This document shows positions 13,070-25,363 of a stretch of 64,000 nucleotides of DNA, in pieces. A program made the position numbers and the translations under genes. Each line of letters begins with the position of its first letter. The stretch's first letter is position 1. The notes beneath the pieces are model-generated. The model had not been told where the DNA came from and did not search any database. It saw only the letters and a program-made list of their open reading frames with translations. This stretch comes from Odiellus spinosus (taxonomy: Eukaryota; Arthropoda; Arachnida; Opiliones; Phalangiidae), in contig OY987227.1 of the NCBI GenBank assembly GCA_963920705.1, positions 12,999,602 through 13,063,601 of the forward strand, in the 5' to 3' direction.

Positions 13070-13930
13070 ATTGTAGTCGTTGCTAACTCTTCTTTGAAGA
13101 ATAGTATATAATAATCCCAGTTTATTTTTCGAATTTATATTCAAATTAAAACTTAGTTTTGTTTGATCATTATATGTTTCGTTAAACTTATTTTTATGTT
13201 AAAACAATCGTGTTTTGTAACTTATTGCATTATTGACGTCAGTTGCATGCCATTTCACGTGACTCTAAGCATATATTGTGAATTAGAATCATTAGATAGT
13301 CACGCGAATTTCCAATTTTAAAATCGAAACTGTTCTGTTCGAATATTGCAAATACTACTAAATTTCGGTTTTCCTTACTTTTTTATTAAAACAAAGTGCA
13401 GGAGATCATTTGATCGGATTAAATTAAACTCCCCAAAGAGCTTTTTTTTTATCAAGGTCAACGGTAATTCAATATTGAGTTTTTCATTCACGTTCCGTGC
13501 TTATTATAAAGAATCTTGGCACGAGGCCGCGATGAGATACGATCCAACCCGTTGAAGGGTTCCGAATGCTTTTGATAAGCACGTGTTCCGCCTTCGGATA
13601 AAAATCCCCCACAGTTCATCAACTCTTCTATTCCTAGGGAGAAAGTGTCTCAATCATGCCGCGTTTCTCCCACAGTTCAGACGAATAAAAAATATAATGT
13701 TAATAATATGCACGTGATATGTAAAACTTAGTATTCATTTTCCCCCCTCTTATCTATAAACCTTCTCCTATCGGCTATTTTACCATTTATGGAGGGTGCC
13801 ATTGAGCTTAAACTTATTTCACAGCCATGACTCTTTCTCACCTCCCGCGTTTGAAGGTAGAAAATGCTAGAAATGAAAAATAACACTCGATGTCATGTAC
13901 CCTAATAACTGGGGTAATGTCAAAAGTATA

Positions 13931-14434
13931 TCACTTTATTCCTTAAAAGTAAACAACGCCCCTTAGCTTAATACTATCAGCAAAGGTCCAGTAGGTTAAT
14001 GTACCGGCAGATTCTGATTCCAGATTCGAGACACTCTAGCGGCCGCAGTCGGTGTATAGTGAAATCGGGAACGCCACTCTTTGGAATAGCCAAATGCAGC
14101 CGGGCCTAAATTCCTTCCCTCTCTCCAGACAGAGGGGGCAGACACTCGCGAACTCAGGTGTACAAAAATCTTTGCACTATCAAGGCTGAACACAAAGTTC
14201 ATAAGAGTTTGAACTCAATGCACTATCAAAGCTGAACTCAGGTGTACAGCGAATTCAAGAGTGTCTGACCCCTCGCTCCAGACTCAAAATATCGAGGAAG
14301 AGTTCAAATCACTCGAGCCAGACAGGAATGATGACTTTTTGGCTAGTTTCAAGTGATTGGCTAGTACGTTTACCTGGCCCTTTGTTGATTGTATTATGCT
14401 AAGGGGAGTTGTTTACTTTTATGAAATTATGTGA
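13931..14434. mobile_element. Foldback-type element with inverted ends of about 60 bp
   Basis: The left end (TCACTTTATTCC ... AAAAGTAAACAACGCCCCTT) is matched by the inverse of the right end (AAGGGGAGTTGTTTACTTTT ... GTGA). The arms run for about 60 bp with scattered mismatches. The inside carries direct repeats of TGCACTATCAA and GAACTCAGGTGTACA and is more GC-rich than the flanks. No open frame of note and no clear target duplication were found. Confidence 0.75.
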
Positions 14435-17400
14435 TGGACTTTCGGTAGTGTTTATGTCAAATTCAACACTGAGTATCAATTCGCCGTATTAGATTTGCCC
14501 ATTTTTCCAAGTCATCTTGAATCATTATAATTAGAAAGATCTCATTTTCTCAATACAAGCCAACTAGACGCTTTTTTTAGGTCGAAGCGTGTATAGTGCG
14601 AAGAAAAAATAAGGCCATAATTGCTTTTATCTCCCGGAAAAAGTTGAGTCGTCAGCGAGTCAGCGGATCTTAACCCTTGGTCGTCTAAATGCCTATAACG
14701 GGGAGAGCCTGATTTTGAGTGTGCATCGTATCTTTATGTATATGAAACTACACGCGCTCAATGCGTGTCATTCCCTGTATTAGAGAGCGTGACTCTATAT
14801 CAGCAGCCTTATAAATATTGAGATTTAAGCTATGCTATAACTGACGGAAGTGCAAATTTAGGTTCCCCGCTAATATCTCCATTTGCGAGTAAGATTTTGG
14901 ATAATGCGTGCTTTCTACACGCTATAAATTCGTGATGAAATTGACTTAACCGAGATGGCAGCTTTCTCTGATTCTCTCCCGAAGGAAATGTGTAATTTCC
15001 TACTCACTCAACCCTGTTCATTTTGATTATAGTTCTTAAAGAGAGGTTGAAATACTAAATTATAAATTTAATTTGGCTCGAGTGGATATTGGATATTGTT
15101 AGCCTCATTAGGGTTAACTTAATTCAATTAAATTACTACAGACTTTGGTTTGAACTTTATCGAATATTTTAAGTGTACTAAAAGCAAAAACAACCCTGAT
15201 TTGTCTTTGTGTATTATTGTCTTGGTTTTAAACGAAGCTAAAGTCAGCAATTAATTTATAATGTCTTATTTTTTGTTCGACCTTAAAACTGAAAAGTTAA
15301 GCCTAATTTGAATAATTTCCATGTTTTGTATATTTTCCGATATCGCATTTCATCCTACCTTTAACTCCCTCGCTTTTTGAGCAGTTTTCCTCTATAGTGC
15401 GCGTCTTATCGTCCTATTGCGAAAGTGCCTTGGAGTTTGAACCATAAACCCGCTTTTAAGTGTAATTGCGCTAATCTGAAACAAACATTTGTTATAAGAA
15501 TTACTGTTTCAAGACATATATAATCTAATCTGATTGAAATTTCTGAACATATACGCGAAGAATGAGAAGAATCTGAAATTTTGCTTTATACGCGCCGTGT
15601 AAGAGTTCAGATTGAACACGTTGCACGTTTAGATTGAGACAATAGACTGCGCACACACCCCCTTATCGTCTCATCATCTGTTTGTTGGATTTTGGCCAAG
15701 ATTGGCAAGATTATTCTAGTCGCTCTCGACAAGGGGGGGAAAGCAACACAGGGCAGAGTTTATATCGGGGGAGATGAGAGGGGAGAAAATAGTTATATAA
15801 AACTAAGCTTCTCCCGCAAAGTTTCAAATTAGTTTGATCCAGAGATTGAAACAGTCGCGAACGAATATTAGCGTTCCATATTTCGCGTGTATATTTACGA
15901 CAAATCCTACATAACAAGCGCTTTGACTCGTTTTAAAAAAGAAAAACAATAATAGTGAATCAAAATAAAGACTCATTGTCTTTTCGCGCCTCTTTGTTGA
16001 AGAAGAAAAAACAAAAACAAAGTGTTCTTGGTGTTTTGAAAACATCTTGATAATCAATTTATTATATACCAGACTTTTTGATCGCCAGCAATTGGTGGTA
16101 AGTCGGGAAATTCTTGTTTATATTATGATTAATGATGCGTTATATGTGATAGATTTTAATGGTTGATTCTTAAGTCGTGTTCAGATTATTTTGATTTGAG
16201 ATAATATTTTAAATAGCCTGATTTATTTTCTAGATAGATTTATTTTAATTTTTGAATTAGATGAAGGATATGATAGTGGTTAAAAATAATCAGAAAACCA
16301 TTTAGGGGAATTTTAATGAAGTTTTTTTTTTAATTGTTTAGTTTTGTTAACTTTTATTTGAATAGTAAGAAAACTCACTGGAAAAAATAACCCCTTTAAT
16401 TAATTTACTATCCAAAACCAGCCCCGAGGGGCGATAGAATGAATTTTGGGTAATATTATTAACTCATGAAAAATGACCTTATACAAAGAAAAATATTTGT
16501 CTTCAACTTTCCATGTTTTTTTTCTTTTCTTTTTTTTAAGTTAAGGGAACCGCGTCTATTTAATTAACTTGTCTTTAAAACTGAGACTGTAAAACCGATT
16601 TATCCGCGTGTCTAAATCAGTTTCCCATAATAATCGTAATTATCCAAATTCGAAGGTTATTAGGGTGTAGATTTTATAATCAAACTCAACTTTTTGTTTT
16701 TTCATCGCACATATTTGCCAAAATTGTCGTTATATGATAACATTATTATCATTATTATAATAATCACATCTACGCGTTAATGTTTAATACCTTTATTTAT
16801 CAATACAACCTTGAAAGGAACCTAAATTAGTTTTGATGAAACTGGTTTTTCAATGGCAATTAGGTACCCTTTTAATATTATACCAGGTTGCATCTGTTTC
16901 TGTTTTTGCAAGTTCAATTTCAAGGATAATAATGAGGGGAAAATACGAGGAAATTCTCTAAGAATAAATCGAGTTTTAAATGAAACCGTTCCCAGTTTGT
17001 TGTGTTGTGGGCGAGAAGTTTTCCTGGATACCATTTTACTTAACTTAAATTATTTTCCTTATTATGACGTAATTACTTAATTAACTATATTATCTACAAT
17101 GCTCGCTTGTAATATTAAAGCGTTAAACAATATAATTAACTAGAAAATTCTAGAAACTTACTTTTTTAACGACTTTAAGTTTAAATTTTGTATATTTTTT
17201 GTTGGGAAATCCACGACTATTATGAAACCAGGACTAAAATGCCCTAAATTGGGCATAGACTATTTTTGTTTCCTCTTTGGGAATATTTAACGAAATCTCA
17301 AGAGTATTATAATTTGGGAAGGTGTCAAATTTTGCATTTTATCATATTGATAGAACGATTAGAATAAACTGGCTAATCCAGGAAAACCTTGGCACATTCT

Positions 17401-19999
17401 TTTGGCAGTTTTTAAACGAAATAACTGAGGCCCATAACACGAAAAAAAAATTTTTTGGGGTCGAAATAGTCTTAGGTGTGAAAAATAAGGCTGACCCATT
17501 CATATCTTCGAATTTTTCGCATTGACCTATTATTGGGCCGCCAATAATCTTTAGATTTATTAATAATTAACTTCATTGTTAGACGTTATAGTGATGACAC
17601 GGTGCCAAGGCTTAACGTATAATTTATATTTCGTATGAATACCAACAAGATAGATGACATTTTTTTTTTAAAAGATTCATTCAACAAAAAATTTTATCAT
17701 CTCCGTTCGGGTCTAATTATTACTTGACATGTTTGTTCACGCGTTATCCTTGGTAATACGTTTTTAGTTTATACGCGAATTGAGGTGTAATGAAGTAAAT
17801 TTAAAGGGGATGAGAGAGAAACGAGCTTAGAAACTAACCTTATCTAGCGTTGTACTCTATTAAACTAAATCACACGTCTAAATTGATTAATTTGATTTGA
17901 ACGGCATGTCGTTCTTGGAAATTAGATAACTGAGGACCTTTTTCACCCTATATCTTTAACTGAGAACTTTTAAAACTTAAATTTAACAGCCCTTGGACTT
18001 AATTTGAACGTTTATTCTTCCTTGGACGCGTTAAATGTATATATTTTTTATCTCTGACAGTTACATAAGCGTCTGCCTGTGTTAATTTACATAGAGTTAA
18101 AAATCAAAATGGCCTCTACTTTGTTTATGGAATGGCAAGCGACTGACGTCACGGTTATCCTATATTTAGTAATTAAAAGTTGTAGGTTGAAGGATATAGG
18201 GTTCCACTTAAAACGGTAAACAATAACACGCGTTTTATGATCAATTTTGCTTTATACTAGTAGAAGGACTGTTAGAGTGTGCTTTTTGTCCTTGGTAACG
18301 ATTTGAGGCAAGTTAGTAACTTAGTACATGTAGATTTTGAGTCATACCCGCGGCCTAAATTGATTTTAAATACTTGAAAGTAAAATAGTTTTAAAAATAG
18401 TAACTAGGGTTGCTTGTTCTTCTTTTAACTTTTAAATGGATGACGATTTTAAGTAATCCCTTGCTAGCTCCCAGTTAATTTCCGTTTTAACCCGCGATAG
18501 CTAGTCCCTTCTTCGACTAATTGTATTTATAACCAGTATGAAATAACCTTAACCCCAGCTTTTACGGCACTACAATTTCAGAGACGAATGAATGAAACTT
18601 TTATCCCACACACTAACTTCAATAAAGAGAAACGTATCCTCGTAGAGCCGTGAAAAACATTATTTTAATTTATCTTTAAAGTTCGTATGCTGACTTTGAT
18701 AATTGGAACCATCTATAGTCCGTCTCAATATTAGATTTCAACGCGTTTAAAGACACGGATCGCTCAATTACAATGATATCTTTATAACACTAAGATAAGC
18801 CTATCATCCTATTGGCATCGTTTACTGAACTAGACTGAACTAGATAAAGGTGATCCCTCTAATTCCTCATCTAGTTCCGGCAACTCTAGGGACATATTTT
18901 AAAATAATTTGACTCCATACTGCCGCCAGGAGTTAAGGAGCCTTCCCCCGCCTTGAATAGCACTCCCTAGTCATATTGAAGCTCATTTTTTTGCATCCAG
19001 ACTGGCTCCCGTCTTTCTGGAGTCGTTCACTGACTTGGCTTAAAGTTTCGTAAACGTTTTTGGTCTTTAGCCTTTTTGGCAATTCGCCCTTTTTACTGTG
19101 TGTATATTACTGTTCAAGAGCAGAACAGTTTGCAAAAGTATCTTATCTTCAAGTGAGGTTTTTAACATTCTGTGTTAAAACACAAGAATGAAGGGTTTGA
19201 TAAGTTTCAAAAGTCCTTAATGAAATTTATCAGAGCCTCCTCTTAATTATCATAATGTATATAATATTTTTCTGCTGTATTCTGCACGTTATTTGTATTG
19301 AGTAAACATTCGGACGTTTAGGCCTACCGCGCGTTAAAGAAACCAATCACAGCGCGCCATGGAATTTGGCGAAAAATACATGTTTAAAAAACTTCGAGGA
19401 GTCTTTTTAGGCCTAAAATTTTAATACTTCAAAATAATTATAAAAATCAAATTATAAATGTTCTCGTAACACGGAAGTTTTATTTATATAAACGTTATAG
19501 TTAACATCGTGGCAATTTTTTTAGAGGTTGATCCCCTTACAGTATTCTTGAACCTGGGACTTTTCTAGCCTTCCATATCTTATCCCCGGGACAATTTGCA
19601 TAATATATAAAGCTGTCTCGGGTTATTACACAGTGTTCAACCTCATAGGGAGCTAAATGTACTTTCGCAAACTACTCTTGAACTTCATACCTCCAAGATG
19701 TAAGGCTGTAAAAGACTTTTGTTTAGATTTCAGGGACTAACTTTAGAAGAGAGCATGCTCCGTTTGATCCTAATCTCTCAGACCTTTTTGATATACGGCG
19801 GTGGCGGTATACGCGTAGTTCAGTAGCCTTGAAATTTTTTCCGCGCGTATTTTACTCTTTCACTTGCCTCTCCACTGAGCGAGGTTGAATAAGAGTGGGT
19901 GAAAAGGTTCCAATAAAGAAATTTGCTCAATTTTTATAAAACCCTGATATAATTTCAGAGTTCTTAAGAACCTGGAAAGCTCAGGGAAATCAATTAAGA

Positions 20000-20235
20000 A
20001 TACAGGGAAATTTAAAAATATAATGGAAATTCAGGGAAATTTGAGGTTTGGGCATATTTGGTCTAAATGGGACCTTGTTTCATCTTCTAAAAAACACTCT
20101 AGGGTGTCCCATGTTATTACTCCATTTTATTCAGAGAATTGTTTAGGAAGAATGAGCCCGTGGATAGTTTTGGTCTTGGACCTGGAAATTTCAGGGAAAT
20201 ATTTGTGGAAAAACCTGGAAATTTCAGTGAAATCG
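20000..20235. repeat. Degenerate GGAAATTTCAGGGAAAT repeat cluster
   Basis: Short words of the type CTGGAAATTTCAGGGAAAT recur near 19972-20042 and 20180-20235, on either side of a unique segment of about 140 bp. This resembles the ragged ends of a dispersed non-autonomous repeat. The open frame at 20023-20274 lies over it and is not treated as a gene. Confidence 0.5.
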
Positions 20236-23200
20236 GTTTCGCAAAAGTTGTATGAACCCTCAATTTACTTATAGCTCAAAATTTAAGATTAAATGCTCCT
20301 TCAAACCTCTATAAAACTATCTGGATTTAGGCTTAGCGGTCTTTCGATATTTGAAAATAGAATAGTCACGCTCTGATTGGTCAGAACATTAATTTCAAAT
20401 TGTGTAGTTATTTAATTTCAAGAAGAGTAGAAAATAGTGTTCTACTCACGAAATTGATGCGTGGAAAGTTCGGTCCCTATAGATTCTTAGAAAGTTATAT
20501 AGAATCGTTACAGATTATCCGAAACATCTAGTGATGAATCGGTAATTTACCGTAACTAATTTAACCGGTAATTTACCAAAGAACTCTGTATTCATAAATT
20601 AACTATATGTATTGTCGAGGTAAATTCCCAATTATATTACAAAACCCAAGAATAAGAAGAAAATTAAACATTTTTAATTATATTTCACTTTTCACGCTCC
20701 CTCCTATTTTAATCGATCCATGGGGCGAGGTTTAATCATTTACTGGAATGAAAGGCAGACACGGTGGGTGGATTTGTACCTTATATATCTCGTTCCCCTT
20801 GTATGGCTTCATTCGGAGATTGTTTTTAATGTTTAACCACGCGACCACCACGTGAAACATAATAGTTCTTTGTTCTGACGCCAAGTGTATTTATATCTAA
20901 GCCTTTTCATTCTTTTTTTTTTTTTTTTTTTTTTTTTATAGAAGGCTCATGCTAGAGTAGGTAGTTTTCAAGGATAACTTTAATGATATCGACAGGATAT
21001 TAAAACGAATTCTGTTCAAATAATAACCATAATACAGACGAGTTTTTTTAACCACTGTTCATTTTATTTCTGGTTATTTTATGTCGTTTCGGAAATAAAT
21101 TTCGTATAATGACTAAGGTGTTTTTGTCTAAACACTGTTTTTTTTGCTTTTACTATCTGTAGTCAGTAGATTTAATGAAGGAAAATTCATTTATTAAGAC
21201 GTTGACCTTAATTCTTCAAAAACAATTTAAACCTTTTTAAACCTTCGAAAATTTGTTTTTAACTTTTTCTATATTACCCTCAGAGAAAAATATTATTTAG
21301 AACGACCTCGTGATTTTTAAGAGTGTTGTATACACCTTTTTCAATGCTAAAATTCGGGAGGGGCGAAAGATTGGATTTTTGATAATGCCAAGCCACCAAA
21401 TACAGTGAAAATCACCGATATGGGAAAGGTTTAGGAAATTTGTTCCTAAAAGTGAAATATTTTTATTAACTCGAAAGTAATTTAGCCCCTGTATGATAGC
21501 TTTACCGTTAACATAGATGTCGTACAGGTAGAACATTTTTACAGGCGCCCATTGAAAATGAATGTTATAGATTTACCCTGGAAAGGTAGCTTCCTGACTT
21601 CTAATAACTAAAGACAGTTAATACACTAAATTAAAACCATTATTCAAACTTAGAAATAAACTTATTTGAGAAATAACCATTTAAATTTAAACGAGGAACT
21701 AAAATGAACAGACCTAGTAACTATTTATTTGTTGTAGTTAACAATTTAATTGTAACAAAGTAGTAGAGCAAGTTTTTTAATAGGTAATTAAAACACGTAA
21801 AATGTATAACTATAACCATATTAGAATTGGTAATTTATCCAGGGTAATCTTAATTTACTCTTTGCTCCGGGAAATTTACCAAAAATGCTAATTTATAACT
21901 TTTTGGATTAGAAGTGAACAAGTTATTGAAAGGAGTCAAAAGTTTTAACTTTTTGTGTTTGACGTCGTTAAGGACGTGTTAATGTAATTTTATAGGCTTA
22001 ACCATGTTAATGCAAAGTCAAATAGTTCAACATATCACAAAAAACATTCCAGTGTGTTGTTTATTTTGTCAGAAATAAGAATTTACAAGCGTTTGAAAGA
22101 GAAATCCCGTATTTAAACGAACACAAAACATTTTTTTTCACCGAGAAATAACCGTAATACGGTAAATTATCGCTTAATTTACCAAATTCCAAAATTACCC
22201 GAATTTTAAAACACCAGTAAAAAAAATTTGATGTTGGTAGAAAGACTTCTGATTTAGTAATTTCTATAAATATGAGAAAACAAATGAATTTCCTTCATAT
22301 ATTTCCTAAATGGATAATTTGGGTGTATGACACAATAGCGTACAATAACTGTGATGTGGAAGTTGGGGACTTGTGCAGGAAATATTTTAAAAGAGGGGGT
22401 GCTGCAAAAGTTAACAGACATTCTTCTGTTCCCCCCCCCCCCTTTTTTTTTTCGCCCTTTGTCAGTAGTCATATAAATATTATTTTCTTCAACAAAAAAA
22501 AAAAGGAACCGAATTTTGGAGCCAGACTGGCTGCATTGCTAAGACTTTTCTTTTTCCTCCAAAACCCAAACTACAGGCAAAGTTCCAACTTTTGGCGTGA
22601 CAGAAGCCAGAAGTTCCGAAGCTTTTTTAGTATTTATTTTTTGCGCCAAATATTTCCCCGTTTAGTTAGGTAAAAAATCGTTTTTTCCTTCTTCCGTTCA
22701 AATATCAGTTTACTGAACTATATTCGTCCTCTATGCTATTCTACATTATGTATTATTACGCCACACCTTTTAACACTTTGCAATCTAATATTGAAGAAAT
22801 GTATAGCTATTTTTAATATTTTGGTAATATTATCCGTTTGAATAAGTTTTGAACCGACATGTATTTATAACAAGGGCCAGTTTGAAAATCCACTACCATC
22901 ATCCAAAAATATTTAAATCGGGGCTAGTAAATGAGATTCGTGGCTTTTCTAACGCTGATTATTCTGAATGTATAATTACGATTGGTAATAATAATCAAAT
23001 TTATCTGGTTTGAAATATTTTTATTCGAAAAAAATCTAAATTTGCAAAACTAGTTCTTCCTTTATCTTTGTATCGCACCTCAACCGTAGATTATCTTTTG
23101 AAAAAAGTTTTTTTTAGATAAAAGTCCATCGAATGTTGGGAGTCCACGTTTAGAATATGTAGAACGTTCTATTTAAAGACTTTATTACTTCTCTTTTGAA

Positions 23201-25017
23201 ATTTTACTACTACTACATATCGGGGAACGTTATCCCACCCTTTTCAAATAGTGCTTTATTAAAATTTGTAAAGATATAAGGTTTTTAAAGGGAAGATGAA
23301 TGGAAATTCTTTTGCGAAATAAATTACTTCGTTTCGTGGGAAATAATACGCAATGTTAAACCTAATGGCACTGTAGATACATACCTGAAAAACTTGGATT
23401 TTGAAAACATTGAATCCAGTATTTGTACTTTAGACCAAGGGGTCTTCCATAAATATTTGGTTAGCCATGATTCTCGAAATAGTTTGGGTTGACCCCATGT
23501 AGATGACACTTTACCCTGTAATAATTTTATACAGTATTATTAATAATATGGCAAGTGAATATTAAATTACAGGTATTGTTTCGGTTTTTAAATTACACAA
23601 TCCCTTTAAAAAATAAAATTCACATTCAACCTACACTTTGTTACAGATTAGTTTACAAAGTAGTGTAAGTTGAGGCGGATTATAAAGCACTGTCAAACTA
23701 AAAGATGAGTAGTTTTGCAAACAATCGAGGGCTTTTCATACTATTCTGTATGCCATTATTCCCAAATTCCGAATGGGGGAGACCTAGTTTATTAAAACTA
23801 GGTTATTAGAAATTGTAAAACGTTCCATTTTTTTACTCGTAATAATAGTTTTTAAAGTAATGTTCTTTCCGCAGCTTCGCTTCTGCTCTGATAAGTTTCT
23901 AAAATTCGTTTTAAATCCTCGGCATTTAAGCCACGCAGTATCCAACTCTAAATACATTATTAACTTGTTTATCCAGCTGTGTCGCTATGTTATTAAATGT
24001 TTAATCAATATACGTATACCGAGTTTTGGCGCAAAAGAAAAGGTATATATACTTGAGAGAACGTGTTTTAGAATATGTTTATTTTCCTCCGTACGTGGTC
24101 TACTGTTACACGAAGTTGAGGGTTGTAAAAAATACTCGTTAGTTATTCCTTCATAATTTACTTTACAATCGTGACGCGGGTTTTTCCCCTACTGTTTTTA
24201 TTCAATAAAAGTATCTACGTCACGCTAAGATGTAAACGCTTTGCGGTTAAGCCTCCTAACATTGAAAATATACGTCTTTTTTTCTTTTTGCGCGATAGTT
24301 ATTTTATATAGGTATTTTCTTTCGAACCTCTCTTGCCCTGGCTTTAACTTTATCCATTTTTGGAACCATCAACCTAAGACGGCTTTTTTAGTACCCGTAC
24401 TTCGAAAAATAGATTTTTTCCCAGTTGACCCTGACCCGAAGCTTCCCGGACTACTCTTTTCGCCGGTCCCGTTTTCTATGTCTGCGCCTAGGTTGTCCGC
24501 GAAATCGCGAATGAAGGGAAAGCATTGAGAAAAAGAGTTAGATAAATCACTGGTCAATATATAGTACTTGACCTTTCGCTAGGAATAGCTCTTATTTTAG
24601 ATTATCAGAGTAAAGGATTAAGTTTACTAAATGACGCCAAAGTGACGTAGTGACTTTGCCCATAAGAGAAGCTAAAAGGTAACCTTTATCAGCTCCATTC
24701 ATGGTATAATACCGGACGCTCTTTTAATCACCGCAGTCTGTAAGGGTATCTTTGCCGCAATGTCCTTGAAAATCGCTAAGCCTAAAGCCCTTAAAACTTC
24801 TTAAATCTCGCGAAGAATAGTCGAGTCATCCGATGACAATTTACAAATATATTTATCCTTCGATTTCATCAAATTTTATCCGCTTTAAATACTAATATTT
24901 GTTAGTAAAGACTTTAAAAGTGAACAATTTTACTTGCGTTGGGCTTTCCCTTCGAACGATCTTGAGTTTGCGCGATGAGATGGGTAGGGCGTCGAAGGCT
25001 GAAAGCCGTCGCGTTTA

Positions 25018-25025
25018 TGACGTCA
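25018..25025. promoter_or_regulatory. Perfect CRE palindrome TGACGTCA upstream of the proximal pinocchio exon
   Basis: TGACGTCA, the full cAMP-response element palindrome bound by CREB/ATF-type bZIP factors, lies 340 bp upstream of the proximal start codon at 25364. It is inside the CG-richer patch of about 24400-25260. Its position makes it a candidate control site for the proximal promoter. Function is inferred from sequence only. Confidence 0.35.
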
Positions 25026-25363
25026 AAGTTTTTCCTAAAGGTATACGTCAGAGAAACTATCCGACGGGAGCCGCGCCAATAGCGTCAATGACAGTTGTGA
25101 CGAGGAAGTTTAAGTCCTCGAAGGACGCGGATTTGATTCTAGCCGCTAAAAATTTGCTGGCGTATAATAGGAAAAGCTTCGCCGAATTAAATTCAGAAAC
25201 TTTTCGGAATAGGAGGCGGAAGGAACCCTATACCGCTGGCGGTCGTCGAATATAGCTGTTTTCTCCGAGTTTGGATATTTGTGTTTTGTGGTGAATTTCG
25301 CTCGTGATTATTTAAATCGTTTATTATTTAAGCGTCGATATTAATAAAAAATTAATAATAATC

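Larger units (their letters stand above)
9605..25363. other. Pinocchio long intron, second part
   Basis: No protein-coding exon was recognised apart from features listed separately. The stretch holds MITEs (10240-10713, 12771-13069, 13931-14434), a degenerate GGAAATTTCAGGG repeat near 20000-20235, two GGTAATTTACC palindromes (20541, 20567), a T run of about 25 near 20913-20938, and a C12 run followed by T10 near 22431-22452. Full TGACGTCA sites occur near 13234, 18144 and 25018. The last kilobase (about 24400-25260) is noticeably richer in CG dinucleotides than its surroundings. Confidence 0.55.

Noticed and set aside
22272-22673. 133-aa frame with a proline/phenylalanine run
   Set aside because: It is driven by C12-T10 homopolymers in AT-rich DNA, with no family resemblance.
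24899-25255. 118-aa open frame before the proximal pinocchio exon
   Set aside because: It starts on TTG, has no recognised domain, and overlaps the CG-rich promoter or leader region.
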